DNA of 64,000 nt from assembly GCF_040654855.1 (NCBI RefSeq), contig NZ_JBFAIU010000004.1, positions 8,048-72,047 of the forward strand, read 5' to 3'. The position numbers were made by a program, and so were the translations under genes. Shown here in pieces: positions 1 through 8,611 of this stretch (positions are counted from its first letter, which is position 1; each line of letters starts with the position of its first letter). Below the pieces are notes generated by a model that saw nothing but the letters and a program-made list of their open reading frames with translations, searched no databases and was not told the DNA's origin. The DNA is from Asanoa sp040654855 (GTDB taxonomy: Bacteria; Actinomycetota; Actinomycetes; Mycobacteriales; Micromonosporaceae).

Positions 1-2
1 CC

Positions 3-176
3 GGTTGCCAGCGGATGCCGGCGCCGGCCCTGGCCGAGCGGGTCGAGCAGGTGATCGGTGACTGGCTCGGTGGCCGCAACCACGACGACATCGCGGTGTT
101 CGCGGTGCGGGCGGTCTCGCCCGGGTCGCCCGCGCGGCACCTGCACGCCGTACCCGATCGGCTGGAGGCTTCGTGA
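3..176 (+). CDS. C-terminal fragment of a PP2C/SpoIIE-type phosphatase (cut by window start)
   Basis: Only the last 57 residues are present; the reading frame enters from the left edge and stops with TGA at 174-176. The fragment contains NHDDIAVFAVR. This matches the conserved end of SpoIIE-family PP2C phosphatases, where a metal-binding Asp pair is followed by a hydrophobic strand and Arg. Such phosphatases act on anti-sigma antagonists in partner-switching modules. The stop overlaps the GTG start of the next gene (GTGA), so the two are translationally coupled. The N-terminal sensor part lies outside the window, so the full architecture cannot be judged. Confidence 0.6.
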   Translation, partial: GCQRMPAPALAERVEQVIGDWLGGRNHDDIAVFAVRAVSPGSPARHLHAVPDRLEAS

Positions 177-1174
177 CCGCGGTGCTCGACCCGACCGTCG
201 ACAGCGCCTACCCGGACTATCTGCGTTGCCTCGACGACGCCGACGAACACGGCGCGATCGACGTCGCGCTCGCCCTGCTCGACGCCGGCGTGCCGGCCGA
301 CCGGGTGCTGCTCGGGCTGGTCGCGCCCGCGCAGGCGCAGGTGGGCGAGTGGTGGGCGCGCAACGAGTGGAGCGTGGCCCAGGAGCACGCGGCGACGCAC
401 GTCAGCGAGCGGGTGGTGGCGGCGGTGGCCGCGACCGTCCGGCCGCGGCCGTCGCGGGAGCGGGTCGTGGTCGCGTGCCTCGACGGTGAATGGCACGCGC
501 TGCCGGCCCGGCTGGTCGCCGAGGTGCTGCGGCTCGACGGTTGGGACGTCACCTTCCTCGGTGCCAGCGTGCCGTCGCCGCACCTCGTGTCGTACCTGCA
601 CCGGCACGATCCGCGGGCCGTGCTGTTGGCGTGCGCGTTGCCGATGCGGTTGCCGCACGCGTTCCGGGCGATCGAGGCCTGCCGGCGCACGGACGTGCCC
701 GTGGTGGTCGGCGGGCGCGGGTTCGGGTCGGACGGCCGGTGGGCGCGCAAGCTCGGGGTTGCCTGGGCCGCCGACGCGCGAGCGGCGTCGACCCTGCTCG
801 CGGCGCCTTCGCTGGACGTGGCGACAGCGGACTCGTTGGTCGACGACACCGAGTACGCGGGGCTCGTGGCCGCCCGGGTCGAGCTGATCGACCTGGCGCT
901 CGAGCGGTTGGATCTGGGGCGGTACTCGCCGGCCCAGATCGACGCGACGGTCGCCGACCTGGGCTACATCGTCGACTCGTTGGCCGCGGCGGTCTACGTC
1001 GACGACGCGTCGCTGTTCGGTGAGTTCGTGAGCTGGATGTCGACGGTGCTGGCCAGCCGCCGGGTGCCCCTGCACACCGTGGGGCTGACCTTCGACGTCA
1101 TGGCCGACCGGCTGCGGGACTTTCCGCGGGCGCGGGGTTTCCTGCAGGTGGCCGCTCTGCCGCTGGCCGCCTGA
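173..1174 (+). CDS. Cobalamin (B12)-binding sensor protein
   Basis: This 333-residue protein has the two-part B12-binding layout of methionine-synthase and CarH/LitR-like sensors. A helical cap (about residues 25-90) carries VGEWWARNEWSVAQEH, with the W...EH signature that packs on the upper face of cobalamin. A Rossmann-like domain (about 95-210) follows, with EWHALP at 106-111 in place of DxHxxG; His108 is the likely lower ligand and the usual Gly is Pro. No DNA-binding domain is visible, so it is not a CarH repressor by itself. The C-terminal third (210-333) is unassigned. The GTG start overlaps the upstream phosphatase stop, which suggests a common signalling pathway. A strong hairpin follows the stop. 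Confidence 0.75.
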   Translation: MTAVLDPTVDSAYPDYLRCLDDADEHGAIDVALALLDAGVPADRVLLGLVAPAQAQVGEWWARNEWSVAQEHAATHVSERVVAAVAATVRPRPSRERVVVACLDGEWHALPARLVAEVLRLDGWDVTFLGASVPSPHLVSYLHRHDPRAVLLACALPMRLPHAFRAIEACRRTDVPVVVGGRGFGSDGRWARKLGVAWAADARAASTLLAAPSLDVATADSLVDDTEYAGLVAARVELIDLALERLDLGRYSPAQIDATVADLGYIVDSLAAAVYVDDASLFGEFVSWMSTVLASRRVPLHTVGLTFDVMADRLRDFPRARGFLQVAALPLAA

Positions 1175-1188
1175 GGCCGCACAGACGA

Positions 1189-1216
1189 AAGATCCCGGCG
1201 TTCCCGCCGGGATCTT
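1189..1216. terminator. Bidirectional hairpin terminator
   Basis: A perfect 12-bp stem (AAGATCCCGGCG, loop TTCC, then the complement) lies between the convergent B12-binding gene and the small acidic-protein gene. It starts 14 bp after the upstream stop and can serve both strands. Confidence 0.85.
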
Positions 1217-1226
1217 CGTCGGTCGT

Positions 1227-1436
1227 CTATTCGGCTGCCTCTTCCGAGGTCCGGCGTTCGATCTCCTCCGGATCTTCCTGCCGGACGACGGAGGCCTCGG
1301 TGGCTTCGGGCTCTTCCTCCCGGATGTCCGATTCCATCAGGATCGCTTCCGCCTGTTCCTGGAAGTCGTCGCTGCCTACCGCTTCCTCTTCGGGGAGCGG
1401 GTGTTCGGCCCGGGACTGGCTGCGGTCGTCGGTCAT
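1227..1436 (-). CDS. Small acidic hypothetical protein
   Basis: This is a 69-residue, very Glu-rich protein with no hydrophobic segment and no cysteine; it is probably largely disordered or helical and cytosolic. Its ATG overlaps the stop of the upstream DUF998 gene by 4 bp (ATGA), so it is the second gene of a two-gene operon. I do not recognise a family. The tight coupling and the terminator immediately downstream support it as a real gene, although its composition alone would be weak evidence. Confidence 0.6.
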   Translation of the reverse strand: MTDDRSQSRAEHPLPEEEAVGSDDFQEQAEAILMESDIREEEPEATEASVVRQEDPEEIERRTSEEAAE

Positions 1437-2182
1437 GCCTCCGCGTTACCCCTCGGTCCGCCGCCGCTAACCGCCCCGACCAGGGCGTCCTCGCGGCGCT
1501 CGCGGATCGCCGGCTGCTCGACCGGGTAGCTGGTGGCGATGTCGGTCGCCAGGTGGCCCTTCCGGGCCCGGCGGGCGGCGCGCAGGATGCCGATCGAGAT
1601 GACCGTGAGGATGGTGATCTCGATGGCGACCAGGCCACGCTCGACGAGGCCCATCATGACCCGCTCGCCCGGGAACGCGACGTACCAGAGCGCGCCGATC
1701 CCGACCACGCAGCTCACGCAGAGCCAGCGGACGGTCGAGGCGAGCCGGTCGCCGAGCCCGGCGAACCGGGCCGCGATGAGCGCGGCGGCGATCGGCAGGG
1801 CGACGAACGCGGCCACCGAGGTGTAGCGGTGGACGAGTGCGGCGGTCGACATCGTCGGCATCCCGGGCGGATCGGTCGGGACGATCGCGGCGACGAGCAG
1901 ACCCGCGGACCAGATCGACAGCAGTACGGTCGGCAGACCGCGGACGGCGGCGCCGACCGCCTTGAGCCCGGCGAGCAGCGCGGGCGCCGCTATCGCGAGC
2001 GCGACCATCGCTATCTCGATGGTCACGCCCCGGTTCGACAGCGCGTAGTCGCTGATCGTCAGCTCAAGGGGGTCGTACCCCGGCCCCAGTCCGATGTGTC
2101 CGACCACCGTGGCCACGACGGCGGTGACCAGTCCAAGCATCGACACGGTTCCGAAAACGCGGGCGGCGGTGGTTTTCTTCAT
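1433..2182 (-). CDS. DUF998-family integral membrane protein
   Basis: This 249-residue protein has about six transmembrane segments. The first is preceded by MKKTTAARVF and followed by a loop with DPLELTISDYAL, the kind of motif seen after helix 1 in DUF998 proteins. The function of the family is unknown. I chose the ATG at 2182, not the GTG 57 bases upstream, because it begins directly before helix 1 and leaves a 16-bp perfect palindrome in the 5' region. The C-terminus is a hydrophilic cytosolic tail. It is coupled to the downstream small acidic gene. Confidence 0.7.
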   Translation of the reverse strand: MKKTTAARVFGTVSMLGLVTAVVATVVGHIGLGPGYDPLELTISDYALSNRGVTIEIAMVALAIAAPALLAGLKAVGAAVRGLPTVLLSIWSAGLLVAAIVPTDPPGMPTMSTAALVHRYTSVAAFVALPIAAALIAARFAGLGDRLASTVRWLCVSCVVGIGALWYVAFPGERVMMGLVERGLVAIEITILTVISIGILRAARRARKGHLATDIATSYPVEQPAIRERREDALVGAVSGGGPRGNAEA

Positions 2183-2209
2183 GCCATCAAGGCTTCCGGC
2201 CGCGCCGTT

Positions 2210-2225
2210 TTCCCGATATCGGGAA
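2210..2225. promoter_or_regulatory. Perfect 16-bp palindrome, candidate operator
   Basis: TTCCCGATATCGGGAA is an uninterrupted perfect palindrome whose near edge is 27 bp upstream of the chosen start of the DUF998 gene on the minus strand. Position and symmetry fit a dimeric repressor site. The regulator is not identifiable from the window. Confidence 0.5.
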
Positions 2226-2325
2226 GCGCCCGGGTGCACCCCTCGAATCGTGCCCTGACGAACGTGGGGGGATTGACCTGGCCTACCGCTCAGGGTCGGG
2301 AAAACCCCACCTAGGTTGCTGCGGC

Positions 2326-3453
2326 CTACGCCTCCGGGGTGATCCGGCCGGCCAGAACGTCGGCGACGTCGAAGCGTACGGGCTGGTCCAGCTGGTCATA
2401 GCCGCAGGACTGCGGGTCTCGGTCGGGGCGCCACCGGACGAACTGGGCGGTGTGCCGGAACCGGTGACCCTCAAGGTGGTCGTAGCGCACCTCGACCACC
2501 CGCTCGGGTCGCAGCGGCACGAACGAGAGGTCCTTCTCGGGGTTCCACCGACTGGCGTTGGAGTCCCGCCGGAGCTCGGTGCCCGCGAAGGCCGCGGCCC
2601 AGTTCCAGGGGTGGTTGGCGAAGTCGGTGACCAGCGGCTGCAGCTCGGCGTAGAGCTCCTTGCGGCGGGCCATCGGGAACGCCCCGATCACACCGACGGA
2701 GCTGAGGTTGGTGCCGCCGCTGTGCTCCCGCCAGGCCGCCGGCAGCATCGGGTTGGCCGGATCGTCGTAGAGCCCGAGCAGCAGGGACCCGATCGCCTCG
2801 GGCTCGCTCTTGTGCAGGCGGTAGCCGGCAACGACACAGTCCGCGGTCCGCTCGTGCTTGATCTTCGTCATGACCCGCTTGTTGGGCTGGTAGACCTCGT
2901 CACCACTCTTGGCGATGAGACCGTCCAGACCGGCACCCTCGAACAGGTCGAACCACCGCCGCGCGACCGCCCGGTCGGTGGTGATCGGCGTGAGGTGAAC
3001 CGGCGGCCGCGCGTCCTGCAGCGCCCGCTCGAGCGCGGCCCGCCGCTCGTGGAACGGCCGCCCGGTGTAGTCGTCGTCGCCGAGCGCCAGCAGGTCGAAC
3101 GCGATGAAGCTCGCCGGCGTCTGCTCAGCGAGGAGCTTGACCCGGCTCGCCGCCGGATGCAGCCGCAGCTGCAGAGCCCCGAAGTCGAGCCCCTGCGTGT
3201 CGGTGCTGGCGATCACGATCTCGCCGTCGACCACGCACCGGGGCGGCAGGCTCTCCTTGACGGCGGCGACGATCTCGGGAAAGTAGCGGGTCATGGGCCG
3301 CTCGTTGCGGCTACCGACCTCGACCTCGTCGCCGTCCCGGAACACGATCGACCGGAACCCGTCCCACTTGGGCTCGTAGAACCGATCATCCGGAATCTCC
3401 GCCACGGACTTGGCCAACATCGGCTGCACGGGCGGCATGACGGGCAGTTGCAC
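2326..3453 (-). CDS. ligC: ATP-dependent DNA ligase (LigC type)
   Basis: This 375-residue protein has the nucleotidyltransferase fold of ATP-dependent DNA ligases. The adenylated Lys is K29 in motif I (EPKWDGFR), motif III-like VDGEIVIA follows, and motif IV-like GLDGLIAKS and motif V-like KIKHERTADCVVAG come later. An OB-fold completes the C-terminal half. Length and order match the LigC class of actinobacteria (mycobacterial LigC is about 358 residues). LigC is a backup ligase linked to base-excision and end-joining repair; no Ku or LigD gene is nearby here. Start GTG 3453 is a choice; an in-frame ATG at 3438 is possible. Confidence 0.85.
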   Translation of the reverse strand: MQLPVMPPVQPMLAKSVAEIPDDRFYEPKWDGFRSIVFRDGDEVEVGSRNERPMTRYFPEIVAAVKESLPPRCVVDGEIVIASTDTQGLDFGALQLRLHPAASRVKLLAEQTPASFIAFDLLALGDDDYTGRPFHERRAALERALQDARPPVHLTPITTDRAVARRWFDLFEGAGLDGLIAKSGDEVYQPNKRVMTKIKHERTADCVVAGYRLHKSEPEAIGSLLLGLYDDPANPMLPAAWREHSGGTNLSSVGVIGAFPMARRKELYAELQPLVTDFANHPWNWAAAFAGTELRRDSNASRWNPEKDLSFVPLRPERVVEVRYDHLEGHRFRHTAQFVRWRPDRDPQSCGYDQLDQPVRFDVADVLAGRITPEA

Positions 3454-3520
3454 ACCCTCATTGTGGCGCGCGGGTCCGACAGTTAAGTCGTGGTCGGGCG
3501 TTGCGAAGGCCCGCGACCAG

Positions 3521-4870
3521 TTAGTTTGTGCCTAGGACCGGCGGTGGGACGTCGCCCGAGTCGCGCCAGACGAGGTCGTCTTCCGTCAGCCACGTCGAGT
3601 GTTCGTCGGTTTCGTCCTCGTGCGGCTGGTTGGCGCGCGAGCCCGCCGCAGCCTGCGACCGTGCCCCCGACGTCGTGTTGCGCCCCGCCTCCGGGTTCGT
3701 CGGTGTGCCTTGGCGCGACCCACTCCGCGGCCCGGCCGCGCTGTTGTTCCCTGCACCCGGGCGGCCGGCGGCCGACTGGCTGCCGTTGACCGAGGTCGTG
3801 CGCCCACCCGCCCCCCGCGGCCCGGTCGCCGACTGGCCCGAGGTCGGCGACGGCTTCACCGTGTTGGCGCCCTTCGGGCCCGACGCCGCCGTCGTCGAAC
3901 CGCCGGTGCCGACATTGCCGGGATTGCCCGCGCCCAGCACGCCGCCCGGCGGCAGGCCGCCGGAGGTCAGGCCCGTGCCCACGACGCCCGACGGGTTGGG
4001 CACCCCGCCGACCTGCGACAGCGCGCCGGCCGTGCCGATCACCCCGGCGCCGGCCGCGATCGCGCCGTCGCCGCTGCCCGTGAGCTGCGAGCCGACCTGT
4101 GTGCCGGCGCCGACCGTGCCCGGGCCCGTCGTCGACGGACCGCCGGTCAGGCCCGGGTCAGCGGCCACGTGCGCCGGGTTGTCGATCGAGCCCGTGCGGC
4201 CCGAACCCGCCGGGCCGGTGCCCCGCGACACCGCGGGCGCACCCACCGCCGGGCCACCGCGCGGCGTCGAGCGCCGGTTGGGGTCGCCCTCCGGTAGGCC
4301 CGTCGGCGGCGCCGGGAACGGCCGCCAATCTGACCGGTCGGCCACCTCATAGGAGGTCGCGACGCCGGCCACCAGCGCGGCCATCCGCTGCCGGGCGCGT
4401 TCCTTCTCTTCCTCGTCCTGGTTGTGGCCCATGAAGCCACCGACGATCGCGCCACCGAGCGCGCCCACTGGGCCGGCGATCGCGCCCTTGCCCGCGCCGC
4501 TGGCGACGCCGCTCCACATCTTGTCGTTGTCGTCGTGTTCCTCGGGCGTCTCCGCCTTGGCCTGTGCGTCGGCCAGGGCCGCGCTCATCTGGCTCAGCCC
4601 GCTGTGTGTCGCGAGGAAGTTGCCGGAGAGCTGGCGCGAGAACGTCGCGATCTTGCCCACCCGGTCGCGGAACTCGGTGCCCGCGGCGCCTTCCCAGCCC
4701 GCCAGCACCCGCTCGAGGTCGCTGTCGATCGTGCCGGCGAGCGTGTCGGCCTGGCGTTCGGCGGACTTCCACGCCGCGACCGTGTTCTCGACCTCGCAGG
4801 GCACGCCCGCGAACAGCTGGTCGTAGAGCTCCCGGTGGCTCATCCCCGCGTAGCGGCCCCCGTCACCCAT
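3521..4870 (-). CDS. WXG-domain ESX-associated protein with glycine zipper and Gly/Pro-rich tail
   Basis: The protein has 449 residues. The N-terminal about 110 residues form a helical hairpin with WEG at 59-61, typical of WXG100/LXG-like secretion domains. Residues about 120-148 are a glycine-zipper segment (GAGKGAIAGPVGALGG) suited to membrane insertion or oligomerisation. Residues about 185-420 are low-complexity Gly/Thr/Ser/Pro. The end carries WLTEDDLVW followed by PPPVLG, a tail shared with the protein at 16603-17997. It follows the helical partner gene with an 8-bp overlap and lies in line with eccB. It is probably a substrate or accessory of this ESX system; the biochemical role is unknown. 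Confidence 0.7.
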   Translation of the reverse strand: MGDGGRYAGMSHRELYDQLFAGVPCEVENTVAAWKSAERQADTLAGTIDSDLERVLAGWEGAAGTEFRDRVGKIATFSRQLSGNFLATHSGLSQMSAALADAQAKAETPEEHDDNDKMWSGVASGAGKGAIAGPVGALGGAIVGGFMGHNQDEEEKERARQRMAALVAGVATSYEVADRSDWRPFPAPPTGLPEGDPNRRSTPRGGPAVGAPAVSRGTGPAGSGRTGSIDNPAHVAADPGLTGGPSTTGPGTVGAGTQVGSQLTGSGDGAIAAGAGVIGTAGALSQVGGVPNPSGVVGTGLTSGGLPPGGVLGAGNPGNVGTGGSTTAASGPKGANTVKPSPTSGQSATGPRGAGGRTTSVNGSQSAAGRPGAGNNSAAGPRSGSRQGTPTNPEAGRNTTSGARSQAAAGSRANQPHEDETDEHSTWLTEDDLVWRDSGDVPPPVLGTN

Positions 4871-5225
4871 TGCTCGAACCCCCCAGTGCCTGCTGGACCC
4901 CGCCGAGCGCGTTGGCGATGTCGGCGGAGTTCGCCGCGTTGCGCGCCTCGGTCGTGCGGTAGTTGCTCATGATCGTGTCGGTCGCCTTCTGCGCCGCGCG
5001 GATGGCGTCGATCAGCCGGCGTACGCGGGCGACCTGCTCGTCCTGGCGGGTGTCATGCGCGTCGGTGAACCGCCTGGCGTCGACGAACCCGCCCAGCGGC
5101 GGCCGTGCGGCGGCCGAGCCGGTCACGGTCTTGAGCAGCGTCTCGGCCTCCGTCAGGCGCGCGTCGAGCGCCTTGCGGAAGTCTTCCAGCGAGAGAATAT
5201 CGACCTTGGTCTGTTCGTTCCCCAT
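4863..5225 (-). CDS. Small helical ESX-associated protein (partner of the WXG protein)
   Basis: This 120-residue, all-helical protein has a C-terminal stretch NYRTTEARNA. It resembles the NYITTEANNA end of the WXG100 protein at 14517-14798 and NYAAAEDRNA in the protein at 18024-18641. No signal peptide or membrane segment is present. The gene overlaps the following WXG gene by 8 bp and follows eccB, which fits two proteins made together and perhaps secreted as a heterodimer. I do not recognise a named family. Confidence 0.65.
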   Translation of the reverse strand: MGNEQTKVDILSLEDFRKALDARLTEAETLLKTVTGSAAARPPLGGFVDARRFTDAHDTRQDEQVARVRRLIDAIRAAQKATDTIMSNYRTTEARNAANSADIANALGGVQQALGGSSNG

Positions 5226-5360
5226 CGATCAGATGTCCAGTCTTGTCTGGGTGGCCCCGGATGTCGGGGTCGCCGGCTGCATGCTCACTCCACGTCGTCC
5301 ACAGTCGAGCCTAGCGCTAGGCAACGACACTTTTCGACCCGTCACTGCCTGCGGCCAGCG

Positions 5361-6764
5361 TCAACCGACCGGTCGCGCGAATCGCTGCGCGGCAGCCGGG
5401 TCGAGCACCGGACCCGTGGGCACCAGCGCCAACAGACTCGACGGCACCGGCAGCGGATCGACACCCCCGTAACCCATGGCCGCCGCCGCGTTGACCTGAC
5501 CTTCATTCCGCAAGGGGTACTTGTAGCCCTGGTCCGTAACGAGATAGGTCGTGGTGTCAGCCTGTACGCCGGGTGCCGGCTCGACCCGCACCAGCGCACC
5601 CTTGCCGCTGGCGACGATCACGCGATCGGCCGTACCCACACCGTCCGCGCCCGGACCACCCACGGACCCGGCACCATTGGGCAAGCCGTCCGCGAGCGCG
5701 GAGTAGTGGCGCACCCGCGGCGTGTCGGCGCCCTCGTGCACGGCGCACAGCATGGGGTCCGCGGCTTGCGCCGGCTGAATCGCCGGCAGCCGCGCCGGGA
5801 AGCCCTTCGGCTCGATCGACGCCCCGCGGACCAGCGCCGCCGCCGCCTCGGCGGCCGATATCTGGATCTCCCGGGGATCGTCGGCGAGCAACAGCCGCGC
5901 GGACACGTCGCCGATGGTGACCAGGCCCTCGCGCGTCAACACGTACCGCTGCTGACCCGCCCGATAGACCTTGCCGATCTCACCGCGGTCGCCGCCGATC
6001 GGTCGCGAGCTGATGTCCCCGGCACCGTCGATCGGTGGTTGCCGCAGATCAGGGCCGCCGGCGATGCCGTTGAGCAACGCCTTGCCGACGATCACCGGCT
6101 CGACCGCGGCCAGCTCCAGCGCGGTCAGCGTGACCTCGTCGACGACCCGGTAGCGGTGGTCGTCGTAGACCACATAGGTCGCGCCCGGTCCGCTCGCGTC
6201 CGCCGGGGTGCTGACCAGCACCGCCCGCCGCGTGCCGAGGGCCTCGCCGCGGCTCGGCTCACGACCGACGAACACCGTCGTCGACGGCCCGCCGGTGCCT
6301 TGCGGCGGCGTGCTGCACACGCTCCACGGCAGCCGCACCAACGCACCGCGGTCGGGCGGCGGGTCGGGCGCGCCCGGGATGCCGATCGGTTCTCCCACGG
6401 CGTACGCGCCGAGCGAGTCGCGCGACATCTGCCTGATCGCGGGCTTCTCGGTGCCGGCGAACAGCAGCGCCGAACTCCAGTTGAGCACCGGATGCAGGGT
6501 CTCGTCGACGAGCACGTACCGCGCGCCGGTCTCCCGCATGATGATCAGCTCACCGGTCGCCGGCTTGCCGCCGCCGGGGTTGACCAACCCGATCACGCCG
6601 ATGATCGCGAACACGATCGCGGCCACCATCACGCTGCCGAACAGCGCGAGCCCGAACCGCCGCATCGGCAGCTCGTTGGTCTCCGGCTCGCCGGTGAGCA
6701 GGCCTGACACGATGCGCCGGGTGATGAACCGGTGCGCCTGCACCTGTTCCTGCCGGCTGCGCAT
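5361..6764 (-). CDS. eccB: Type VII secretion membrane component EccB
   Basis: This 467-residue protein starts MRSRQEQVQAHRFITRRIVSG. That is the hallmark EccB N-terminus, followed after about 40 cytosolic residues by one transmembrane helix (ALFGSVMVAAIVFAIIGVIG). The rest is the large exported repeat domain. EccB forms the core ESX inner-membrane complex with EccC, EccD and EccE. The ATG at 6764 is chosen because GGGAGGG lies 7 nt upstream; an upstream in-frame start at 6797 would add 11 atypical residues. It is divergent from eccE, with about 90 bp between. Confidence 0.95.
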   Translation of the reverse strand: MRSRQEQVQAHRFITRRIVSGLLTGEPETNELPMRRFGLALFGSVMVAAIVFAIIGVIGLVNPGGGKPATGELIIMRETGARYVLVDETLHPVLNWSSALLFAGTEKPAIRQMSRDSLGAYAVGEPIGIPGAPDPPPDRGALVRLPWSVCSTPPQGTGGPSTTVFVGREPSRGEALGTRRAVLVSTPADASGPGATYVVYDDHRYRVVDEVTLTALELAAVEPVIVGKALLNGIAGGPDLRQPPIDGAGDISSRPIGGDRGEIGKVYRAGQQRYVLTREGLVTIGDVSARLLLADDPREIQISAAEAAAALVRGASIEPKGFPARLPAIQPAQAADPMLCAVHEGADTPRVRHYSALADGLPNGAGSVGGPGADGVGTADRVIVASGKGALVRVEPAPGVQADTTTYLVTDQGYKYPLRNEGQVNAAAAMGYGGVDPLPVPSSLLALVPTGPVLDPAAAQRFARPVG

Positions 6765-6857
6765 TGACGACCCTCCCAGCCACCGCGACGGGGCCACCCT
6801 ACGATAGGCGACTCGTCGTACGCTGTCCCCGCCGTGCCCCTGGGGAGGAGAACGCGC

Positions 6858-7949
6858 ATGCGAACCGCCGTTTGGCGCCTGGTGGTCGCCGAGACCGCCA
6901 TCGTCGCCATCGCGCTCGCCGCGTTCAGCGGTTCACCGATCGGGCTCGGCGCCGCGGCCCCGGCCTCGTTGATCGTCGCCGGCTTCGTCTACGCCCGCCG
7001 CGACGGTCGATGGTGGACAGACAACTTCCGCGCCAGGCGGCGTTGGCGGCGACGGCGCGGCACCGGGGCGGTCCTACAGGACCATTCCATCAACGGGTAC
7101 GACGACAGAGGCACCAGTGTCGGCATCGGCTGCGACAAAGGGGGCTGGTACGCCGCCGTCGCGATCGCGCCCCCGCTCGGCGTCTCCGGCACCCGCGGCG
7201 TCCCGGTCCCGGTCGACCGCCTTGCCGCCCTGCTCGACGACGTCACCCTGCCGGTCAGCGGCGTCCAGGTGGTCAGCTGGGCGGCGCCGGCACCGCACCA
7301 CCTGCTACCCAGCCAGGTCCCCAGCGTCGCCTCCTACCAGCAGCTCGCCGCCGACCTGCTGCCGTCCGGCCCGGCGCCGATCGACCAGCGCGACTGGGTC
7401 GCGGTCCGCCTCGACGTGGCCGACGCGGCGGTCGCCGCACACCGCCGCGGCGGCGGCGTCGACGGCGTGCACCGGGCGGTCGCAGCCGCCGTCGGCCGGG
7501 TGAGCAAGGCGCTGAACAGCGCCGGCATCGTCACCGAGATCCTCGGCCCGCAGCAGCTCGCGGCGGCCGTCCGGCTCTGCGCCGGCCTCGACGTGCCGGC
7601 CCATGACGGCGGCGCGCCGGGCGAGGACTGGACCACCTTCCACGCCGCCGGACTGCACCACCTGGCCTTCGAGGTGCAGGGGCTGCCGCCGCGCGAGGCA
7701 CCGCTGTCGTCGCTGCTGCGCGCACCCGCCGCGCAGGTCGTCCTCTCGATCGAGCTGCGACCGCAAGGCGGCGGGTCGGTGCTGGCCCGCACCGTAGTGC
7801 GGATGGCCGCGCCGGCGCCGCAGCTGCCAGAGGTGGCGCGCACGCTGTCAGGTCGCGCCGGCCACCTCGGCCTCAAGCTCCGCCGCCTCGACGGCTGGCA
7901 AGGTCCCGCCGCGTACGCGACCGCACCGACCGGTGGTGGCCCATGGTGA
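6858..7949 (+). CDS. eccE: Type VII secretion membrane component EccE
   Basis: The protein has 363 residues. Two N-terminal transmembrane helices (about 5-45) precede a basic segment, RRDGRWWTDNFRARRRWRRRR, and a cytosolic alpha/beta domain. This is the EccE topology, in which the protein sits at the outer rim of the ESX complex. The ATG at 6858 has GGGGAGGAG 7 nt upstream; a GTG at 6834 lies before this ribosome-binding site and is not used. The stop overlaps the next gene by 7 bp, so the two are made together. Confidence 0.85.
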   Translation: MRTAVWRLVVAETAIVAIALAAFSGSPIGLGAAAPASLIVAGFVYARRDGRWWTDNFRARRRWRRRRGTGAVLQDHSINGYDDRGTSVGIGCDKGGWYAAVAIAPPLGVSGTRGVPVPVDRLAALLDDVTLPVSGVQVVSWAAPAPHHLLPSQVPSVASYQQLAADLLPSGPAPIDQRDWVAVRLDVADAAVAAHRRGGGVDGVHRAVAAAVGRVSKALNSAGIVTEILGPQQLAAAVRLCAGLDVPAHDGGAPGEDWTTFHAAGLHHLAFEVQGLPPREAPLSSLLRAPAAQVVLSIELRPQGGGSVLARTVVRMAAPAPQLPEVARTLSGRAGHLGLKLRRLDGWQGPAAYATAPTGGGPW

Positions 7950-8611
7950 CCCGCACCGCCCAGCCGCTCTCCGCGGCGACCGCGGGCGCGATCGGCATGC
8001 ACGCCGAGCACACCGGCCTGCTGCTCGGCCGCGGTGCCGACGGCACGGCGGTCCTGCTGCGGATGTTCCGCCCGCAGCCGACCCGGATCGCCCTGATCGG
8101 CGGCCTCTGGCTGGCCCGCGTCGCGGTCTTCCGCGCACTGGCGCTCGGCGCCCAGGTCTTCGTCCGCACCTCGGACGAACGCCGCTGGCACGGCCTCGGT
8201 GAGGTGGCGGTCGGCAACCCTGACCGGGTACGCGTCGTCACCGGCGGCCGCCCGCCCGTGGCCGGCTGGGTCGGCGGTCCGATCCTGCACGTGCACGACA
8301 TCGAGGGCCAGCGCGTCGTCGACCTGCGTCCCGGCGAGGCATGGCAGGCCACGCTGACCATCTCGGCGCAGCTCACCGACACGGCCGCCGACGCACTCGC
8401 GGCGGCGGACGCGGCCCTGGTGCAACGCATGTGGGCCCAACAGGCGGTCTACGTGGCGGCCCGCCTCGGCGTCGACCCGGACTCCGCGTCCGAAGTGGAG
8501 TCGCTGCCCGACGACACGGTCGCGCTGCTCAGCGACGGCCAGCTCCGCGTCGCCTGGATCTCGGCGACGGAGATCGAACAGCAGATGTTCGGCCCCCCGG
8601 GCCGGCTCTAG
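7943..8611 (+). CDS. ESX-associated protein of unknown function, coupled to EccE
   Basis: This 222-residue protein has a moderately hydrophobic early stretch (RIALIGGLWLARVAVFRALALG, one possible membrane-associated helix). A mixed alpha/beta domain with HVHDIEGQRVVDL follows. It has no motif I can name. The ATG lies inside the last codons of eccE, so it is translationally coupled and very probably works with the ESX membrane complex. Its stop shares the bases CTAG with the stop of the convergent eccD gene. Whether it is an accessory to EccE or a chaperone cannot be told from sequence. Confidence 0.7.
   Translation: MVTRTAQPLSAATAGAIGMHAEHTGLLLGRGADGTAVLLRMFRPQPTRIALIGGLWLARVAVFRALALGAQVFVRTSDERRWHGLGEVAVGNPDRVRVVTGGRPPVAGWVGGPILHVHDIEGQRVVDLRPGEAWQATLTISAQLTDTAADALAAADAALVQRMWAQQAVYVAARLGVDPDSASEVESLPDDTVALLSDGQLRVAWISATEIEQQMFGPPGRL

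Noticed and set aside
5055..6707. Very long plus-strand frame opposite eccB
   Set aside because: Shadow of eccB caused by high GC; its product is Arg/His-rich and without motifs.
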